Counted from the stretch's first letter, positions 34,702 to 43,910 are shown. The stretch is DNA of 64,000 bases from Shinella yambaruensis (GCF_022899355.1 NZ_JALJCK010000002.1:372001-436000), one strand, 5' to 3'. Translations and numbers: made by a program. The notes: generated from the sequence alone by a model not told the origin.

Positions 34702-35487
34702 ATGGCCGCACCCATCATCCGCATCGACAATATCGTGAAGCGCTACGGTCCCTTGACCGTGCTCGACGGGTTGTCGATGGAGGTGCTGCCGGGCGAGAAG
34801 CTCGCCCTCATCGGCCCCTCCGGCTCCGGCAAGACGACGATCCTGCGCATCCTGATGACGCTGGAGACGATCAGCGACGGCCATATCGAGGTCGACGGCG
34901 ACCAGCTCTACCACATGCCGAAGAACGGCGGCCTCGTGCCGGCGGACGACCGGCACCTGCACAGGATGCGCGAGAAGATCGGCATGGTCTTCCAGCACTT
35001 CAACCTCTTCCCGCACAAATGCGTGCTCGACAATGTCACGCTGGCGCCGATGCTGACCAAGGGCGTGGCGAAGGCCGCGGCCGAGAAGCGGGCGATGGAG
35101 CTTCTCGACATGGTGGGCCTTGCCGACAAGGCGAAGAACATGCCCGCCCAGTTGTCCGGCGGACAGAAGCAGCGTGTCGCCATCGCCCGCGCCCTGGCGC
35201 TCTCGCCGAAGATCATGCTGTTCGACGAGGTGACCTCGGCGCTCGACCCGGAACTGGTCGAGGAGGTGCTGAACGTCATGCGCAAGCTCGCCTCCGAGAC
35301 CGACATGACCATGCTGCTCGTCACCCACGAGATGGGCTTTGCCCACGATTTCGCCGACCGTATCCTCTTCTTCGATCGCGGCAGGATCGTCGAGGAGGGC
35401 AAGCCGGACGAGATTTTCCGCAATCCCAGGCAGGAACGCACGCAGACCTTCCTGCGCAAGATCATCGCGGCAGGGCACCGCGTCTGA
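34702..35487 (+). CDS. ehuA: Ectoine/hydroxyectoine ABC transporter ATP-binding protein EhuA
   Basis: 261-residue amino-acid type ATPase. Walker A GPSGSGKTT, Q-loop VFQHFNLFPH, signature LSGGQKQR, Walker [17 protein letters not shown]; the V in DEVTSALD replaces the usual P. ATG 34702 follows GGGAGAG. First gene of ehuABCD-eutABCDE, energising uptake of ectoines through EhuC and EhuD. Confidence 0.92.
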   Translation: MAAPIIRIDNIVKRYGPLTVLDGLSMEVLPGEKLALIGPSGSGKTTILRILMTLETISDGHIEVDGDQLYHMPKNGGLVPADDRHLHRMREKIGMVFQHFNLFPHKCVLDNVTLAPMLTKGVAKAAAEKRAMELLDMVGLADKAKNMPAQLSGGQKQRVAIARALALSPKIMLFDEVTSALDPELVEEVLNVMRKLASETDMTMLLVTHEMGFAHDFADRILFFDRGRIVEEGKPDEIFRNPRQERTQTFLRKIIAAGHRV

Positions 35488-35549
35488 GGATCTTCCTCGG
35501 AAACAATGCTCCAAGCAACAACCAGAGACAGCCAGAGGAGTTCGGAACA

Positions 35550-36401
35550 ATGAGCATCAGGACGTTTTTGACCATGGCCGCCGGCGCGAGCGCGCTCGTC
35601 GCCATCGCCGTCGCTTCCCCCGCTACGGCCGATGACGGCAAGCTGGAGGAGCTTAAAGGACAGGGCTTTGCCCGCGTTGCCATCGCCAACGAGCCGCCGT
35701 TCACGGCGGTCGCCGCCGACGGCAAGGTTTCGGGTGCGGCGCCCGACGTCGCCCGCGAGGTCTTCAAGCGCCTCGGCGTCGGCGACATCGTCGCCTCGAT
35801 CTCGGAATATGGCGCGATGATCCCCGGCCTGCAGGCCGGCCGCCACGACGTCATCACCGCCGGCCTCTTCATGAAGCCGGAGCGTTGCGCCGCCGTCGCC
35901 TATTCCGAGCCGATCCTGTGCGATGCCGAGGCCTTCGCGCTGAAGAAGGGCAATCCGCTCGGCCTCAAGAGCTATAAGGATATCGCCGACAATCCGGATG
36001 CCAAGATCGGCGCGCCGGGCGGCGGCACGGAAGAGAAGCTGGCGCTCGAAGCCGGCGTGCCGCGTGACCGTGTCATCGTCGTGCCGGATGGCCAGAGCGG
36101 CCTGAAGATGCTGCAGGACGGCCGCATCGACGTCTATTCGCTGCCGGTCCTGTCCATCAACGACCTCGTCTCCAAGGCGAACGATCCGAACATCGAGGTC
36201 GTCGCACCGGTCGAGGGCGCCCCGGTCTATTGCGACGGCGCGGCCTTCCGCAAGGGCGACGAGGCGCTGCGCGATGCCTTCGACGTCGAGCTCGCCAAGC
36301 TGAAGGAATCCGGTGAATTCGCCAAGATCATCGAGCCCTACGGCTTCTCCGCCGCAGCGGCCATGTCGACGACGCGCGAAAAGCTCTGCGCGGCGCAGTA
36401 G
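35550..36401 (+). CDS. ehuB: Ectoine/hydroxyectoine binding protein EhuB
   Basis: 283-residue periplasmic binding protein of the amino-acid (SBP_bac_3) family. Signal peptide ends near ASPATADD (about residue 27). ANEPPFTAV, SEYGAMIPGLQAGRHDV and GLFMKPERC supply the acidic, aromatic and arginine residues expected of the EhuB ligand cage. ATG 35550 gives the proper signal sequence. In Sinorhizobium EhuB binds ectoine and hydroxyectoine with micromolar affinity; assignment here is by homology and position. Confidence 0.9.
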   Translation: MSIRTFLTMAAGASALVAIAVASPATADDGKLEELKGQGFARVAIANEPPFTAVAADGKVSGAAPDVAREVFKRLGVGDIVASISEYGAMIPGLQAGRHDVITAGLFMKPERCAAVAYSEPILCDAEAFALKKGNPLGLKSYKDIADNPDAKIGAPGGGTEEKLALEAGVPRDRVIVVPDGQSGLKMLQDGRIDVYSLPVLSINDLVSKANDPNIEVVAPVEGAPVYCDGAAFRKGDEALRDAFDVELAKLKESGEFAKIIEPYGFSAAAAMSTTREKLCAAQ

Positions 36402-36413
36402 AATGGTGGATCT

Positions 36414-36573
36414 GCCCCTCATCCCGCTGCCGCGACCTTCTCCCCGTAGACGGGGAGAAGGGGCTGGTGGCCAGGCTTTCCCGTCACCGCGTGCTTTGGT
36501 GGGCGGGAAGCCGGCTCCTGTTCTGCCTTCTCCCCGCTTGCGGGGAGAAGGTGCCGGCAGGCGGATGAGGGGC
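36414..36573. repeat. RIME-like mosaic palindrome element
   Basis: GCCCCTCATCC (36414-36424) and GGATGAGGGGC (36563-36573) are perfect outer inverted arms. Inside are two 12-bp hairpins, CCTTCTCCCCGT/ACGGGGAGAAGG (36436-36461) and CCTTCTCCCCGC/GCGGGGAGAAGG (36526-36551). The layout resembles the Rhizobium intergenic mosaic element as I remember it. It has inserted between ehuB and ehuC and fills nearly the whole gap. Confidence 0.7.
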
Positions 36574-36605
36574 GATGCTCCGTTGACGTTAACGTGGAAC
36601 ACACC

Positions 36606-37265
36606 ATGACCGACTGGTCCGGCTATATAGGCTTGATCCTGCAAGGCGCGCTGGTGACGCTTCAGCTCACCGTGATGGGCTCGGCGCTCGCCCTCGTCAT
36701 GGCCTTCGTCGCCGGGCTCGGGCGCGTCAGCCGCTTCATCGCGGTCCGGGCGCTCGCCACCACCTATATCGAGTTCTTCCGCGGCACATCGATCTTCGTG
36801 CAGCTCTTCTGGGTCTATTTCGTGCTGCCCTTTGCCGGCGTCACGCTCTCGCCGCTGCAGGCGGGCGTCCTGGCGCTCGGCCTCAATGTCGGGGCCTACG
36901 GGGCGGAGGTGGTGCGCGGCGCGGTCAAGGCGATCGGGCGCGAGCAGCGCGAGGCCTGCATCGCGCTCAACCTGACGCGCGGCCAGGCGATGCGCCACGT
37001 CATCCTGCCGCAGGCGCTGCCCCTGATGCTGCCGACCTTCTGCAACAATGCGATCGAGCTCCTGAAGGGCACGGCCGTCGTCTCGCTGATCTCGCTCACC
37101 GACATGACCTTCCAGGCCCAGGTGGTGCGCGCGCAGACCGGCAACACGCTGATCCCCTTCGCCACCATCCTCGTGCTCTACTTCCTGATGGCGCTCGCCA
37201 TCTCCACCGCCATGCGCTGGCTGGAACGGCGCGTCACCCGCGGCCTCGATGGTGTGAGGACCTGA
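36606..37265 (+). CDS. ehuC: Ectoine/hydroxyectoine ABC transporter permease EhuC
   Basis: 219-residue HisM/ArtM-type permease with about five helices. The EAA loop is EQREACIALNLTRGQAMRHV and the following VILPQALPLMLPTF. Start ATG 36606, or GTG 36594 in frame; neither has a strong ribosome site. The RIME-like element separates it from ehuB. Confidence 0.9.
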   Translation: MTDWSGYIGLILQGALVTLQLTVMGSALALVMAFVAGLGRVSRFIAVRALATTYIEFFRGTSIFVQLFWVYFVLPFAGVTLSPLQAGVLALGLNVGAYGAEVVRGAVKAIGREQREACIALNLTRGQAMRHVILPQALPLMLPTFCNNAIELLKGTAVVSLISLTDMTFQAQVVRAQTGNTLIPFATILVLYFLMALAISTAMRWLERRVTRGLDGVRT

Positions 37266-37267
37266 CG

Positions 37268-37930
37268 ATGGAATGGGACTGGAATTTCGTCTGGGAGATC
37301 ATGCCGACCCTGCTTCAGGGCCTGAAGATCACCCTGTTGGCGACCGTGCTTGGCGCCGCCGTCGCCACCGTGATCGGCCTCGTCTTCGCGATCCTGCGCA
37401 TGACGGCGCCGAAGCCGATCGCCAGGGCCACGGGTTTCGTCGTGGAGTTCATCCGCGGCACGCCGCTGCTTGTGCAGCTCTATTTCATCTTCTACGTGCT
37501 GCCCGATATCGGCATCCGCCTGCCGGCGCTGCTCGCCGGCGTCATCGGCCTCGGCCTGCACTACGGCACCTATGCGGCGGAGGTCTATCGCGCCGGCATC
37601 GAGAACGTGCCGCGCGGGCAGTGGGAGGCGGCGAAGGCGACGAACCTCACCGGCCGCCAGACCTGGATCCACGTCGTCCTGCCGCAGGCAATCCCGCCGA
37701 TGATCCCGGCGCTTGCCAACTACCTGATCGCCATGTTCAAGGAGACGCCGCTGCTCTCCGCCATCACGGTGCTCGAACTGATGAACCAGGCCAAGAGCGT
37801 CGCCAACAGCAGCTATCGCTACATCGAGCCGATGACGCTGGTCGGCGTGTTCTTCCTGATCATGAGCCTGATCTCCGTCGTCTTCCTGCGCTGGCTGGAA
37901 GAGCGCTACGCCCGGGTGGAGGAACGCTGA
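37268..37930 (+). CDS. ehuD: Ectoine/hydroxyectoine ABC transporter permease EhuD
   Basis: 220-residue second permease, HisQ-like, with IRGTPLLVQLYFIFYVLP and the EAA loop GQWEAAKATNLTGRQTWIHV. It begins two bases after ehuC stops and its own stop overlaps the eutA start (TGATG). Together EhuC and EhuD form the channel. Confidence 0.9.
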   Translation: MEWDWNFVWEIMPTLLQGLKITLLATVLGAAVATVIGLVFAILRMTAPKPIARATGFVVEFIRGTPLLVQLYFIFYVLPDIGIRLPALLAGVIGLGLHYGTYAAEVYRAGIENVPRGQWEAAKATNLTGRQTWIHVVLPQAIPPMIPALANYLIAMFKETPLLSAITVLELMNQAKSVANSSYRYIEPMTLVGVFFLIMSLISVVFLRWLEERYARVEER

Positions 37931-38706
37931 TGCAGACCCTTGATCTCTCGCTGGCCTCCCGCGCGCCGAAACTCGACGATCGCCCGCTGGAAAAACGCGT
38001 CGGCCTGATCATCCTGGCGACCGACCACACGACGGAGGTGGATTTCCAGCGCATGGTGGCGAACGGACGGATCGGCGTCTATGCCACCCGCATTCCCTAC
38101 GCCAACCCGGTGACGCCGGAGAACCTCGCCGCCATGCAGCCCTCGCTGACGGCGGGCGCGGCGCTCATCCTGCCGGATGAACCGCTGGATGTCGTGATGT
38201 ATTCCTGCACCTCGGCCTCGGTCGTCATCGGCGACGCGGCAGTGAAGGCGGCGATCAAGGCGGCCAAGCCCACCGCCACGGTGGTGACGCCGACCGCTGC
38301 CGCGGTTTCCGGCCTGAAGGCGCTCGGCGCGAAGCGGATTTCCGTCCTGACGCCCTATACGCTCGAAACCAGCCGGCCGATGGCCGACTATTTCCTGGCG
38401 CTCGGCTTCGATATCGCCCGCTTCACCTGCCTCGGCCTTTCCGACGATCGGGACATGGCGCGGATTTCCCCAGAAGAGATCGTCGCCTTCGCGAAGGAGG
38501 CGACGGCGCCGGAGTGCGACGCGCTCTTCATCTCCTGCACCGCCGTGCGCGCGGCGGGCGTGGCGGCGCAGATTGAGGCCGCCATCGGCAAGCCGGTCGT
38601 CACCAGCAACCTTGCTACCGCCTGGGCATGCCTTCGCCTTTGCGGCGACGAAACGGCTCGGCCGGCGCTCGGCCGGCTGATGACGCGCGCCTATCCGGGA
38701 CGGTGA
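37930..38706 (+). CDS. eutA: EutA, Asp/Glu racemase-superfamily protein of hydroxyectoine use
   Basis: 258-residue protein of the maleate isomerase/arylmalonate decarboxylase/Asp-Glu racemase superfamily. Two catalytic-type cysteines lie in MYSCTSASVVIG and FISCTAVRAAG. In eut clusters EutA, EutB and EutC are thought to convert hydroxyectoine to ectoine, EutA acting as a racemase or isomerase on the hydroxyl-bearing intermediate. The start overlaps the ehuD stop. Reaction details are inferred, not established by the sequence. Confidence 0.83.
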   Translation: MQTLDLSLASRAPKLDDRPLEKRVGLIILATDHTTEVDFQRMVANGRIGVYATRIPYANPVTPENLAAMQPSLTAGAALILPDEPLDVVMYSCTSASVVIGDAAVKAAIKAAKPTATVVTPTAAAVSGLKALGAKRISVLTPYTLETSRPMADYFLALGFDIARFTCLGLSDDRDMARISPEEIVAFAKEATAPECDALFISCTAVRAAGVAAQIEAAIGKPVVTSNLATAWACLRLCGDETARPALGRLMTRAYPGR

Positions 38707-38709
38707 CGC

Positions 38710-39717
38710 ATGACGAAGACAGACCTTCCCGTGACATTGGCGGATATCGAACTGGCTGCCCGGCGTATCGACGGCCGCGTGCTGCGCACGCCCTTCGTCC
38801 CGTCGGCGTCGCTGACCGAACGCTGCGGCGTGCCGGTCGGCCTGAAGCTCGAACACCATCAGACGACGGGCAGCTTCAAGCTGCGCGGGGCGACGAATGC
38901 CGTGCTGTCGCTTTCGGCGGACCAGCGGGCACGCGGCGTCGTGGCCGCCTCGACGGGCAATCATGGGCGGGCGCTTGCCTATGCGGCGAAGGCCGAGGGA
39001 TCGGTCGCGACGATCTGCATGTCGCGGCTCGTGCCGGAGAACAAGGTCGCGGAGATCCGCCGGCTCGGCGCGGACGTGCGCATTGTCGGCCGGTCGCAGG
39101 ACGAGGCGCAGGTCGAGGTGGACCGGCTGGTCACCGAGGCCGGCCTGGTCATGGTGCCGCCTTTCGACAATGCGACGGTCGTGGCGGGGCAGGGCACACT
39201 CGGCCTCGAGATCGTCGAGGCGATGCCGGATGTCGCGACCGTTCTCGTGCCGCTGTCGGGCGGCGGGCTGGCGGCGGGCGTTGCCGCGGCGGTGAAGGGG
39301 CGCGTGCCGAAGGCGCGTGTCATCGGCCTCACCATGGAGCGCGGCGCGGCGATGAAGGCGAGCCTCGATGCGGGGCGGCCGGTCGCGGTCGAGGAGGTGG
39401 CGAGCCTTGCCGATTCGCTCGGCGGCGGCATCGGCCTCGACAATGCCGTGACCTTTCAAATGTGCCGCGCGCTGCTCGACGAGGTGATCCTCCTGTCGGA
39501 AGCGGAGATCGCGGCCGGCATGCGCCATGCCTATGGCGAGGAGCGCGAGGTGATCGAAGGGGCGGCGGCGGTCGGCATCGCGGCACTGCTTTCCGGCCGA
39601 CTTGGCCGGCTGGATGGCCCGGTGGCCGTCATCCTTTCCGGTCGGAACGTGGACATGGGCCTGCACAAGCGGGTCCTTGACGGCGTGGCCGATCCCTTTG
39701 CGGAGGACAGAACGTGA
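38710..39717 (+). CDS. eutB: EutB, threonine dehydratase-like PLP enzyme
   Basis: 335-residue fold-type II PLP enzyme with the lysine in TTGSFKLRGA (K57), ASTGNHGRALAYAA for substrate binding and the PLP-phosphate loop VPLSGGGLAAG. As with serine/threonine dehydratases, it should eliminate water; in hydroxyectoine use the hydroxyl of an intermediate is the proposed target. It follows eutA by three bases and overlaps eutC by four. Confidence 0.87.
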   Translation: MTKTDLPVTLADIELAARRIDGRVLRTPFVPSASLTERCGVPVGLKLEHHQTTGSFKLRGATNAVLSLSADQRARGVVAASTGNHGRALAYAAKAEGSVATICMSRLVPENKVAEIRRLGADVRIVGRSQDEAQVEVDRLVTEAGLVMVPPFDNATVVAGQGTLGLEIVEAMPDVATVLVPLSGGGLAAGVAAAVKGRVPKARVIGLTMERGAAMKASLDAGRPVAVEEVASLADSLGGGIGLDNAVTFQMCRALLDEVILLSEAEIAAGMRHAYGEEREVIEGAAAVGIAALLSGRLGRLDGPVAVILSGRNVDMGLHKRVLDGVADPFAEDRT

Positions 39718-40706
39718 CGCGGATGAAGATACTGACGGAAGCGGAGCTGCGGCGCATCGTTCCGCTCGACCTTGAAGCCATCGCCTGCGTGGAGGACGCC
39801 TTCCATGCGCTCGCCACCAAGGCCGTCGCCATGCCGCCGATCCTTCGGCTCGACATTCCCGAGCACCGCGGCGAGGTGGACGTGAAGACCGCCTATGTGC
39901 CCGGTCTCTCCGGGTTCGCCATCAAGATCAGCCCCGGCTTCTTCGACAATCCGAAGATCGGCCTGCCGAGCACCAACGGCCTGATGGTGCTGTTCTCGGC
40001 GACGACCGGCCTCGTCGAGGCGGTGCTGCTCGACAACGGCTACCTGACGGATGTGCGTACCGCCGCGGCCGGTGCCGTCGCCGCCCGGCACCTCTCGCGT
40101 CCGGATGCGACGGTCGCCGCCATCTTCGGTGCCGGCATGCAGGCGAAGCTGCAACTGGAGGCCTTGTGCCTCGTCCGGCCGATCCGGGAGGCCCGCCTCT
40201 GGGCGCGCGACGGAAGGAAGGCGGGGGCGGCTGCGTTGGAACTGACGGCAAGGCTCGGCCTTCCCGTCCGCGTCGAGGCCGATGGCCGGGCGGCGGTCGA
40301 TGGTGCGGATATCATCGTCACCACCACGCCCTCGGAAACCCCTGTCCTCAAGGCCGAATGGCTCCAGCCCGGCCAGCATGTCACGGCCATGGGCTCGGAT
40401 GCCGAGCACAAGAACGAGATCGAGCCGGCCGTCATCACGGGCGCCGGCCTCTATGTCGCCGACAGCCTCAAGCAGACGCGCCGGCTCGGCGAACTGCACC
40501 ACGCCATCGCGGCGGGGCTCGTGACGGAGGGCGCGGGCTTCCCCGAACTCGGCGAGATCGTCGCCGGGCGCAAACCGGGCCGCAGCGGCCCCGAAGAGAT
40601 CACCGTGGCGGACCTGACCGGCACGGGCATTCAGGACACGGCCATCGCAACGCTTGCTGCCGCCCGCGCGGCAGCGGCGGGCGCCGGCACGACCTTCGAG
40701 AGTTGA
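39714..40706 (+). CDS. eutC: EutC, ornithine cyclodeaminase/mu-crystallin family
   Basis: 330-residue NAD(P)-binding protein of the ornithine cyclodeaminase/ketimine reductase family. Motifs are GFAIKISPGFFDNP, the DNGYLTDVRTAAAGAVAARH segment and IFGAGMQAKLQLEAL for nucleotide binding. Proposed to reduce the dehydrated intermediate so that ectoine is restored. GTG 39714 is well placed behind GGAGGA and overlaps the eutB stop (GTGA); ATG 39723 is an alternative start. Confidence 0.86.
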   Translation: MTRMKILTEAELRRIVPLDLEAIACVEDAFHALATKAVAMPPILRLDIPEHRGEVDVKTAYVPGLSGFAIKISPGFFDNPKIGLPSTNGLMVLFSATTGLVEAVLLDNGYLTDVRTAAAGAVAARHLSRPDATVAAIFGAGMQAKLQLEALCLVRPIREARLWARDGRKAGAAALELTARLGLPVRVEADGRAAVDGADIIVTTTPSETPVLKAEWLQPGQHVTAMGSDAEHKNEIEPAVITGAGLYVADSLKQTRRLGELHHAIAAGLVTEGAGFPELGEIVAGRKPGRSGPEEITVADLTGTGIQDTAIATLAAARAAAAGAGTTFES

Positions 40707-40740
40707 GACCGGCTTCTCGCCGGGTATAGAGGAAAAACCG

Positions 40741-41922
40741 ATGAAACAAGCGAACCTGAAGTTCTCACTTCCGGAGTATGAGGCGCGCCTTGAGAAAACG
40801 CGCAGGGCCATGGAAGCCAAGGGCATCGACGTCCTGATCTGCAGCGATCCCTCCAACATGAACTGGCTGACGGGCTATGATGGCTGGTCCTTCTACGTGC
40901 ACCAGTGCGTCGTCGTGCCGCCGACGGGCGAGCCGATCTGGTACGGCCGCGGACAGGATGCCAACGGGGCGAAGTTCACCGCCTATCTGAAGCACGAGAA
41001 CATCATCGGCTATCCCGACAACTACGTGCAGTCCACCGAGCGCCACCCGATGGACTATCTCTCGGCCAGGCTCGCCGAGCGCGGCCTCGACAAACTGACC
41101 ATCGGCGTCGAGATGGACAATTACTGGTTCTCCGCCGCCGCCTTCGCCTCGCTGCAAAAACACCTGCCGAATGCCCGCTTCGTCGATGCCACCGCGCTCG
41201 TCAACTGGCAGCGCGCGGTGAAGAGCGAGACGGAAATCAAGTACATGCGCAATGCCGCGCGCATCGTGGAAAAGATGCACCAGCGCATCTTCGACAGGAT
41301 CGAGGTCGGCATGCGCAAATGCGATCTCGTGGCCGAGATCTACGACGCCGGCATCCGCGGCACGGACGGCATCGGCGGCGATTATCCTGCCATCGTGCCG
41401 CTGCTGCCTTCGGGCGTCGAGGCCTCCGCGCCGCATCTCACCTGGGACGACCGGCCGATGAAATCGGGCGAGGGCACCTTCTTCGAGATCGCCGGCTGCT
41501 ACAACCGCTACCATGTGCCGCTCTCGCGCACCGTCTTCCTCGGCAAGCCGACGCAGGCCTTCCTCGATGCGGAGAAGGCGACGCTGGAGGGCATGGAGGC
41601 GGGCCTTGCGGTGGCGAAACCCGGCAATACCTGCGAGGATATCGCCAATGCCTTCTTCGCGGTGCTCAAGAAATACGGCATCGTCAAGGACAACCGCACC
41701 GGCTACGGCATCGGCGTCTCCTATCCGCCGGACTGGGGCGAGCGCACCATGAGCCTGCGTCCCGGTGACCGGAGCGAACTCAAACCCGGCATGACCTTCC
41801 ACTTCATGACGGGCCTCTGGCTCGAGGACATGGGCTTCGAGACGACGGAGAGCATCCTCATCACCGAGACCGGCGTCGAGTGCCTCGCCGACGTGCCGCG
41901 CAAGCTTCTCGTGAAGGACTGA
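40741..41922 (+). CDS. eutD: Ectoine hydrolase EutD (DoeA)
   Basis: 393-residue M24 (pita-bread) family hydrolase. ATG 40741 follows AGAGGAAA. It opens the ectoine ring to N-alpha-acetyl-L-2,4-diaminobutyrate, which is also an EnuR inducer. Visible features are the creatinase-like N-terminal domain (MEAKGIDVLICSDPSNMNWL), a central YNRYHVPLSRTV and the C-terminal GLWLEDMGFETTESILIT with conserved glutamate. The neighbours eutE, enuR and ehu make the assignment firm. Confidence 0.9.
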   Translation: MKQANLKFSLPEYEARLEKTRRAMEAKGIDVLICSDPSNMNWLTGYDGWSFYVHQCVVVPPTGEPIWYGRGQDANGAKFTAYLKHENIIGYPDNYVQSTERHPMDYLSARLAERGLDKLTIGVEMDNYWFSAAAFASLQKHLPNARFVDATALVNWQRAVKSETEIKYMRNAARIVEKMHQRIFDRIEVGMRKCDLVAEIYDAGIRGTDGIGGDYPAIVPLLPSGVEASAPHLTWDDRPMKSGEGTFFEIAGCYNRYHVPLSRTVFLGKPTQAFLDAEKATLEGMEAGLAVAKPGNTCEDIANAFFAVLKKYGIVKDNRTGYGIGVSYPPDWGERTMSLRPGDRSELKPGMTFHFMTGLWLEDMGFETTESILITETGVECLADVPRKLLVKD

Positions 41923-41925
41923 ACC

Positions 41926-42933
41926 ATGGCGGACCGCACGCTTCGTCCGTCGCCGATCAGCCCCACCGTCGATTTCTCGGCCGAGGGCGTGCAGCACGGT
42001 TTCCTGCGCCTGCCCTACAGCCGGGACGATTCCGCCTGGGGCTCGGTGATGATCCCGGTGACGACAGTCAAGAACGGGGAGGGGCCGACGGCGCTCCTCA
42101 CCGGCGGCAACCATGGCGACGAATACGAGGGCCCGATCGCGCTCTTCGACCTTGCCCGCACGCTGAAGGCGGAGGATGTGACCGGCCGCGTGATCATCGT
42201 GCCGGCGATGAACTACCCGGCCTTCCTGGCTGGCACGCGCACCTCGCCGATCGACAAGGGCAACATGAACCGCAGCTTTCCGGGCGCGCCGGACGGCACG
42301 GTCACGCCGAAGATCGCCGACTACTTCCAGCGCATGCTGTTGCCGCTCGCTGATATCGTGCTGGACTTCCATTCCGGCGGCAAGACGCTCGACTTCCTGC
42401 CCTTCTGCGCCGCCCACATCCTGCCGGACAAGGCGCAGGAGGCGAAGGCCTTCGAGCTGGTGCGTGCCTTCGGTGCGCCCTGGTCGATGAAGATGCTGGA
42501 GATCGATGCGGTCGGGATGTACGACACGGCGGCCGAGGAGATGGGCAAGGTCTTCATCACCACGGAACTCGGCGGCGGCGGCACGGCGACGGCGAGAAGC
42601 GCCGGCATCGCCAAGAAGGGTGTGGCGAACGTGCTGAAGGCGGCGGGCATCCTCAAGGGCGCCGTCGAGGCGTCCGGGACGACCTGGCTCGACATGCCGG
42701 ACGGCAACTGCTTCTCCTTCGCCGAGGACGGCGGCCTCATCGAGCCGCTTTACGACCTTGGCGACATGGTAAAGACTGGCGCCGTCGTCGCCCGCATCCA
42801 TCCCGTCGGCCGTACCGGCGTGGAGCCGCTGGAGGTGAAGGCAAGGATGGACGGCATCCTCGCCGCCCGCCATTTCCCCGGCCTCGTCAAGTCCGGCGAC
42901 TGCGTCAGCGTCCTCGCCGCCGTCGTCGCGTGA
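41926..42933 (+). CDS. eutE: N-acetyl-diaminobutyrate deacetylase EutE (DoeB)
   Basis: 335-residue zinc deacylase of the succinylglutamate desuccinylase/aspartoacylase family. Zinc site from GGNHGDEYEG (H-x2-E) and DFHSGG. It removes the acetyl group from N-alpha-acetyl-L-2,4-diaminobutyrate, giving diaminobutyrate for DoeD. It is the last gene of the ehu-eut operon, three bases after eutD, and a strong hairpin follows. Confidence 0.9.
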   Translation: MADRTLRPSPISPTVDFSAEGVQHGFLRLPYSRDDSAWGSVMIPVTTVKNGEGPTALLTGGNHGDEYEGPIALFDLARTLKAEDVTGRVIIVPAMNYPAFLAGTRTSPIDKGNMNRSFPGAPDGTVTPKIADYFQRMLLPLADIVLDFHSGGKTLDFLPFCAAHILPDKAQEAKAFELVRAFGAPWSMKMLEIDAVGMYDTAAEEMGKVFITTELGGGGTATARSAGIAKKGVANVLKAAGILKGAVEASGTTWLDMPDGNCFSFAEDGGLIEPLYDLGDMVKTGAVVARIHPVGRTGVEPLEVKARMDGILAARHFPGLVKSGDCVSVLAAVVA

Positions 42934-42944
42934 AACCCTAATAT

Positions 42945-42972
42945 CGTCGCCGCAAACCATTTTGCGGCGACG
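42945..42972. terminator. Terminator hairpin of the ehu-eut operon
   Basis: CGTCGCCGCAAA (42945-42956) and TTTGCGGCGACG (42961-42972) form a perfect 12-bp stem with loop CCAT. It follows eutE by 12 bases and lies between convergent genes; no long T-run follows on either strand. Confidence 0.6.
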
Positions 42973-43039
42973 TCCGGGGTGGTCCTGCGTCAGCGGCTTT
43001 CCCTGGACAAAGGCAGCCGTCGAACATTTCCTGCGACCG

Positions 43040-43891
43040 TCAGAACCGCTCCTCGTTCTCGCGCGCCAGTGCTGCGAATGCATCCGAATCGGCAATGTAG
43101 CGCTGCCCGGCGGCGTCCCAGCGATAGGTCACGGCGATGGTGCGTGTTCCCGGTTCTGGAGCGGTTGCATCGCCGCATTGCTCCCCGGAGCCTGCTGTGC
43201 GTTCGGTTACGGTGGCCTCTATATCCGCGAACGGCGCTCCCGTCCCCTGCCGGATGTCGAGCCGCTGCGTGCGCTCGAAGGCGCATGCCCTGTCGTCCAG
43301 CGTGGAAATCCTGTCGACAAGTTCGAAGCGATCTTCGCGCAGAAGTACCAGGGCCGTGGTCGCATAGCCCTGGCTGGAATTGGAATGGGTGCTGCGGGTG
43401 ACCAGCAGATCGTCACCTTCGCCGATTGCAAGCCGACCCGGTTCGGCAAAGGATGTCCAGCGGTCGAAGGCGACATCGGTCGCGTCGAGAAGCCTCGGCT
43501 CGCCCGTGACGTCGAAGAGGGCAAGTACGGCAAAACCGGAGGCGCTGTCCCGCGCCTGGCCGAAATCCAGAAGCAGCACCATCCGATCCAGACCACCGGA
43601 GCGCGCCGGAAGAGCCGCAAGCTTCAGAAGTTTCATCGCCTCTGGTGCAGGGCTGCTCCACGCTTCGCCACCAATATGGCGGACGTCGATTGCCCCGTCG
43701 CCGGAAGACGCCTCGCCGTTTGCGGCGATCCGGGGCGCGACGAGCCGGATGAGATCGGCAAAGGTCACATCCTTCCTGCCGGCGACCGAATCCGCGAGAT
43801 CGGGAAACGACGCCGGTTCGGCGAACGCGCGATCAGCCGGCGTCCATGAGATCGCCAGCGCGATCAGCGCCATGCGCAACAGAACAACCAT
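43040..43891 (-). CDS. Secreted protein of unknown function
   Basis: 283-residue protein I do not recognise. The ATG at 43891 follows GGGAG and begins a signal peptide (MVVLLRMALIALAISW, cleavage near RAFAEP). The rest is soluble, with few cysteines, and contains the sections LLLDFGQARDSASGFAVLAL and TRTIAVTYRWDAAGQRYIAD, suggestive of beta-strand-rich structure. A longer frame upstream reaches 44026 but is unsupported. It is convergent with the ehu-eut operon. No function can be assigned. Confidence 0.6.
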   Translation of the reverse strand: MVVLLRMALIALAISWTPADRAFAEPASFPDLADSVAGRKDVTFADLIRLVAPRIAANGEASSGDGAIDVRHIGGEAWSSPAPEAMKLLKLAALPARSGGLDRMVLLLDFGQARDSASGFAVLALFDVTGEPRLLDATDVAFDRWTSFAEPGRLAIGEGDDLLVTRSTHSNSSQGYATTALVLLREDRFELVDRISTLDDRACAFERTQRLDIRQGTGAPFADIEATVTERTAGSGEQCGDATAPEPGTRTIAVTYRWDAAGQRYIADSDAFAALARENEERF

Positions 43892-43910
43892 CGTGACGGC
43901 TCCCGTGGGA

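Noticed and set aside
36414-36573. The element as an insertion sequence or CRISPR
   Set aside because: It has no transposase or target duplication, and two inverted hairpins rather than regular direct repeats with spacers.
34908-36998. A 696-codon minus-strand frame over ehuA-ehuC
   Set aside because: It contradicts three well-supported transporter genes and spans the RIME-like element.
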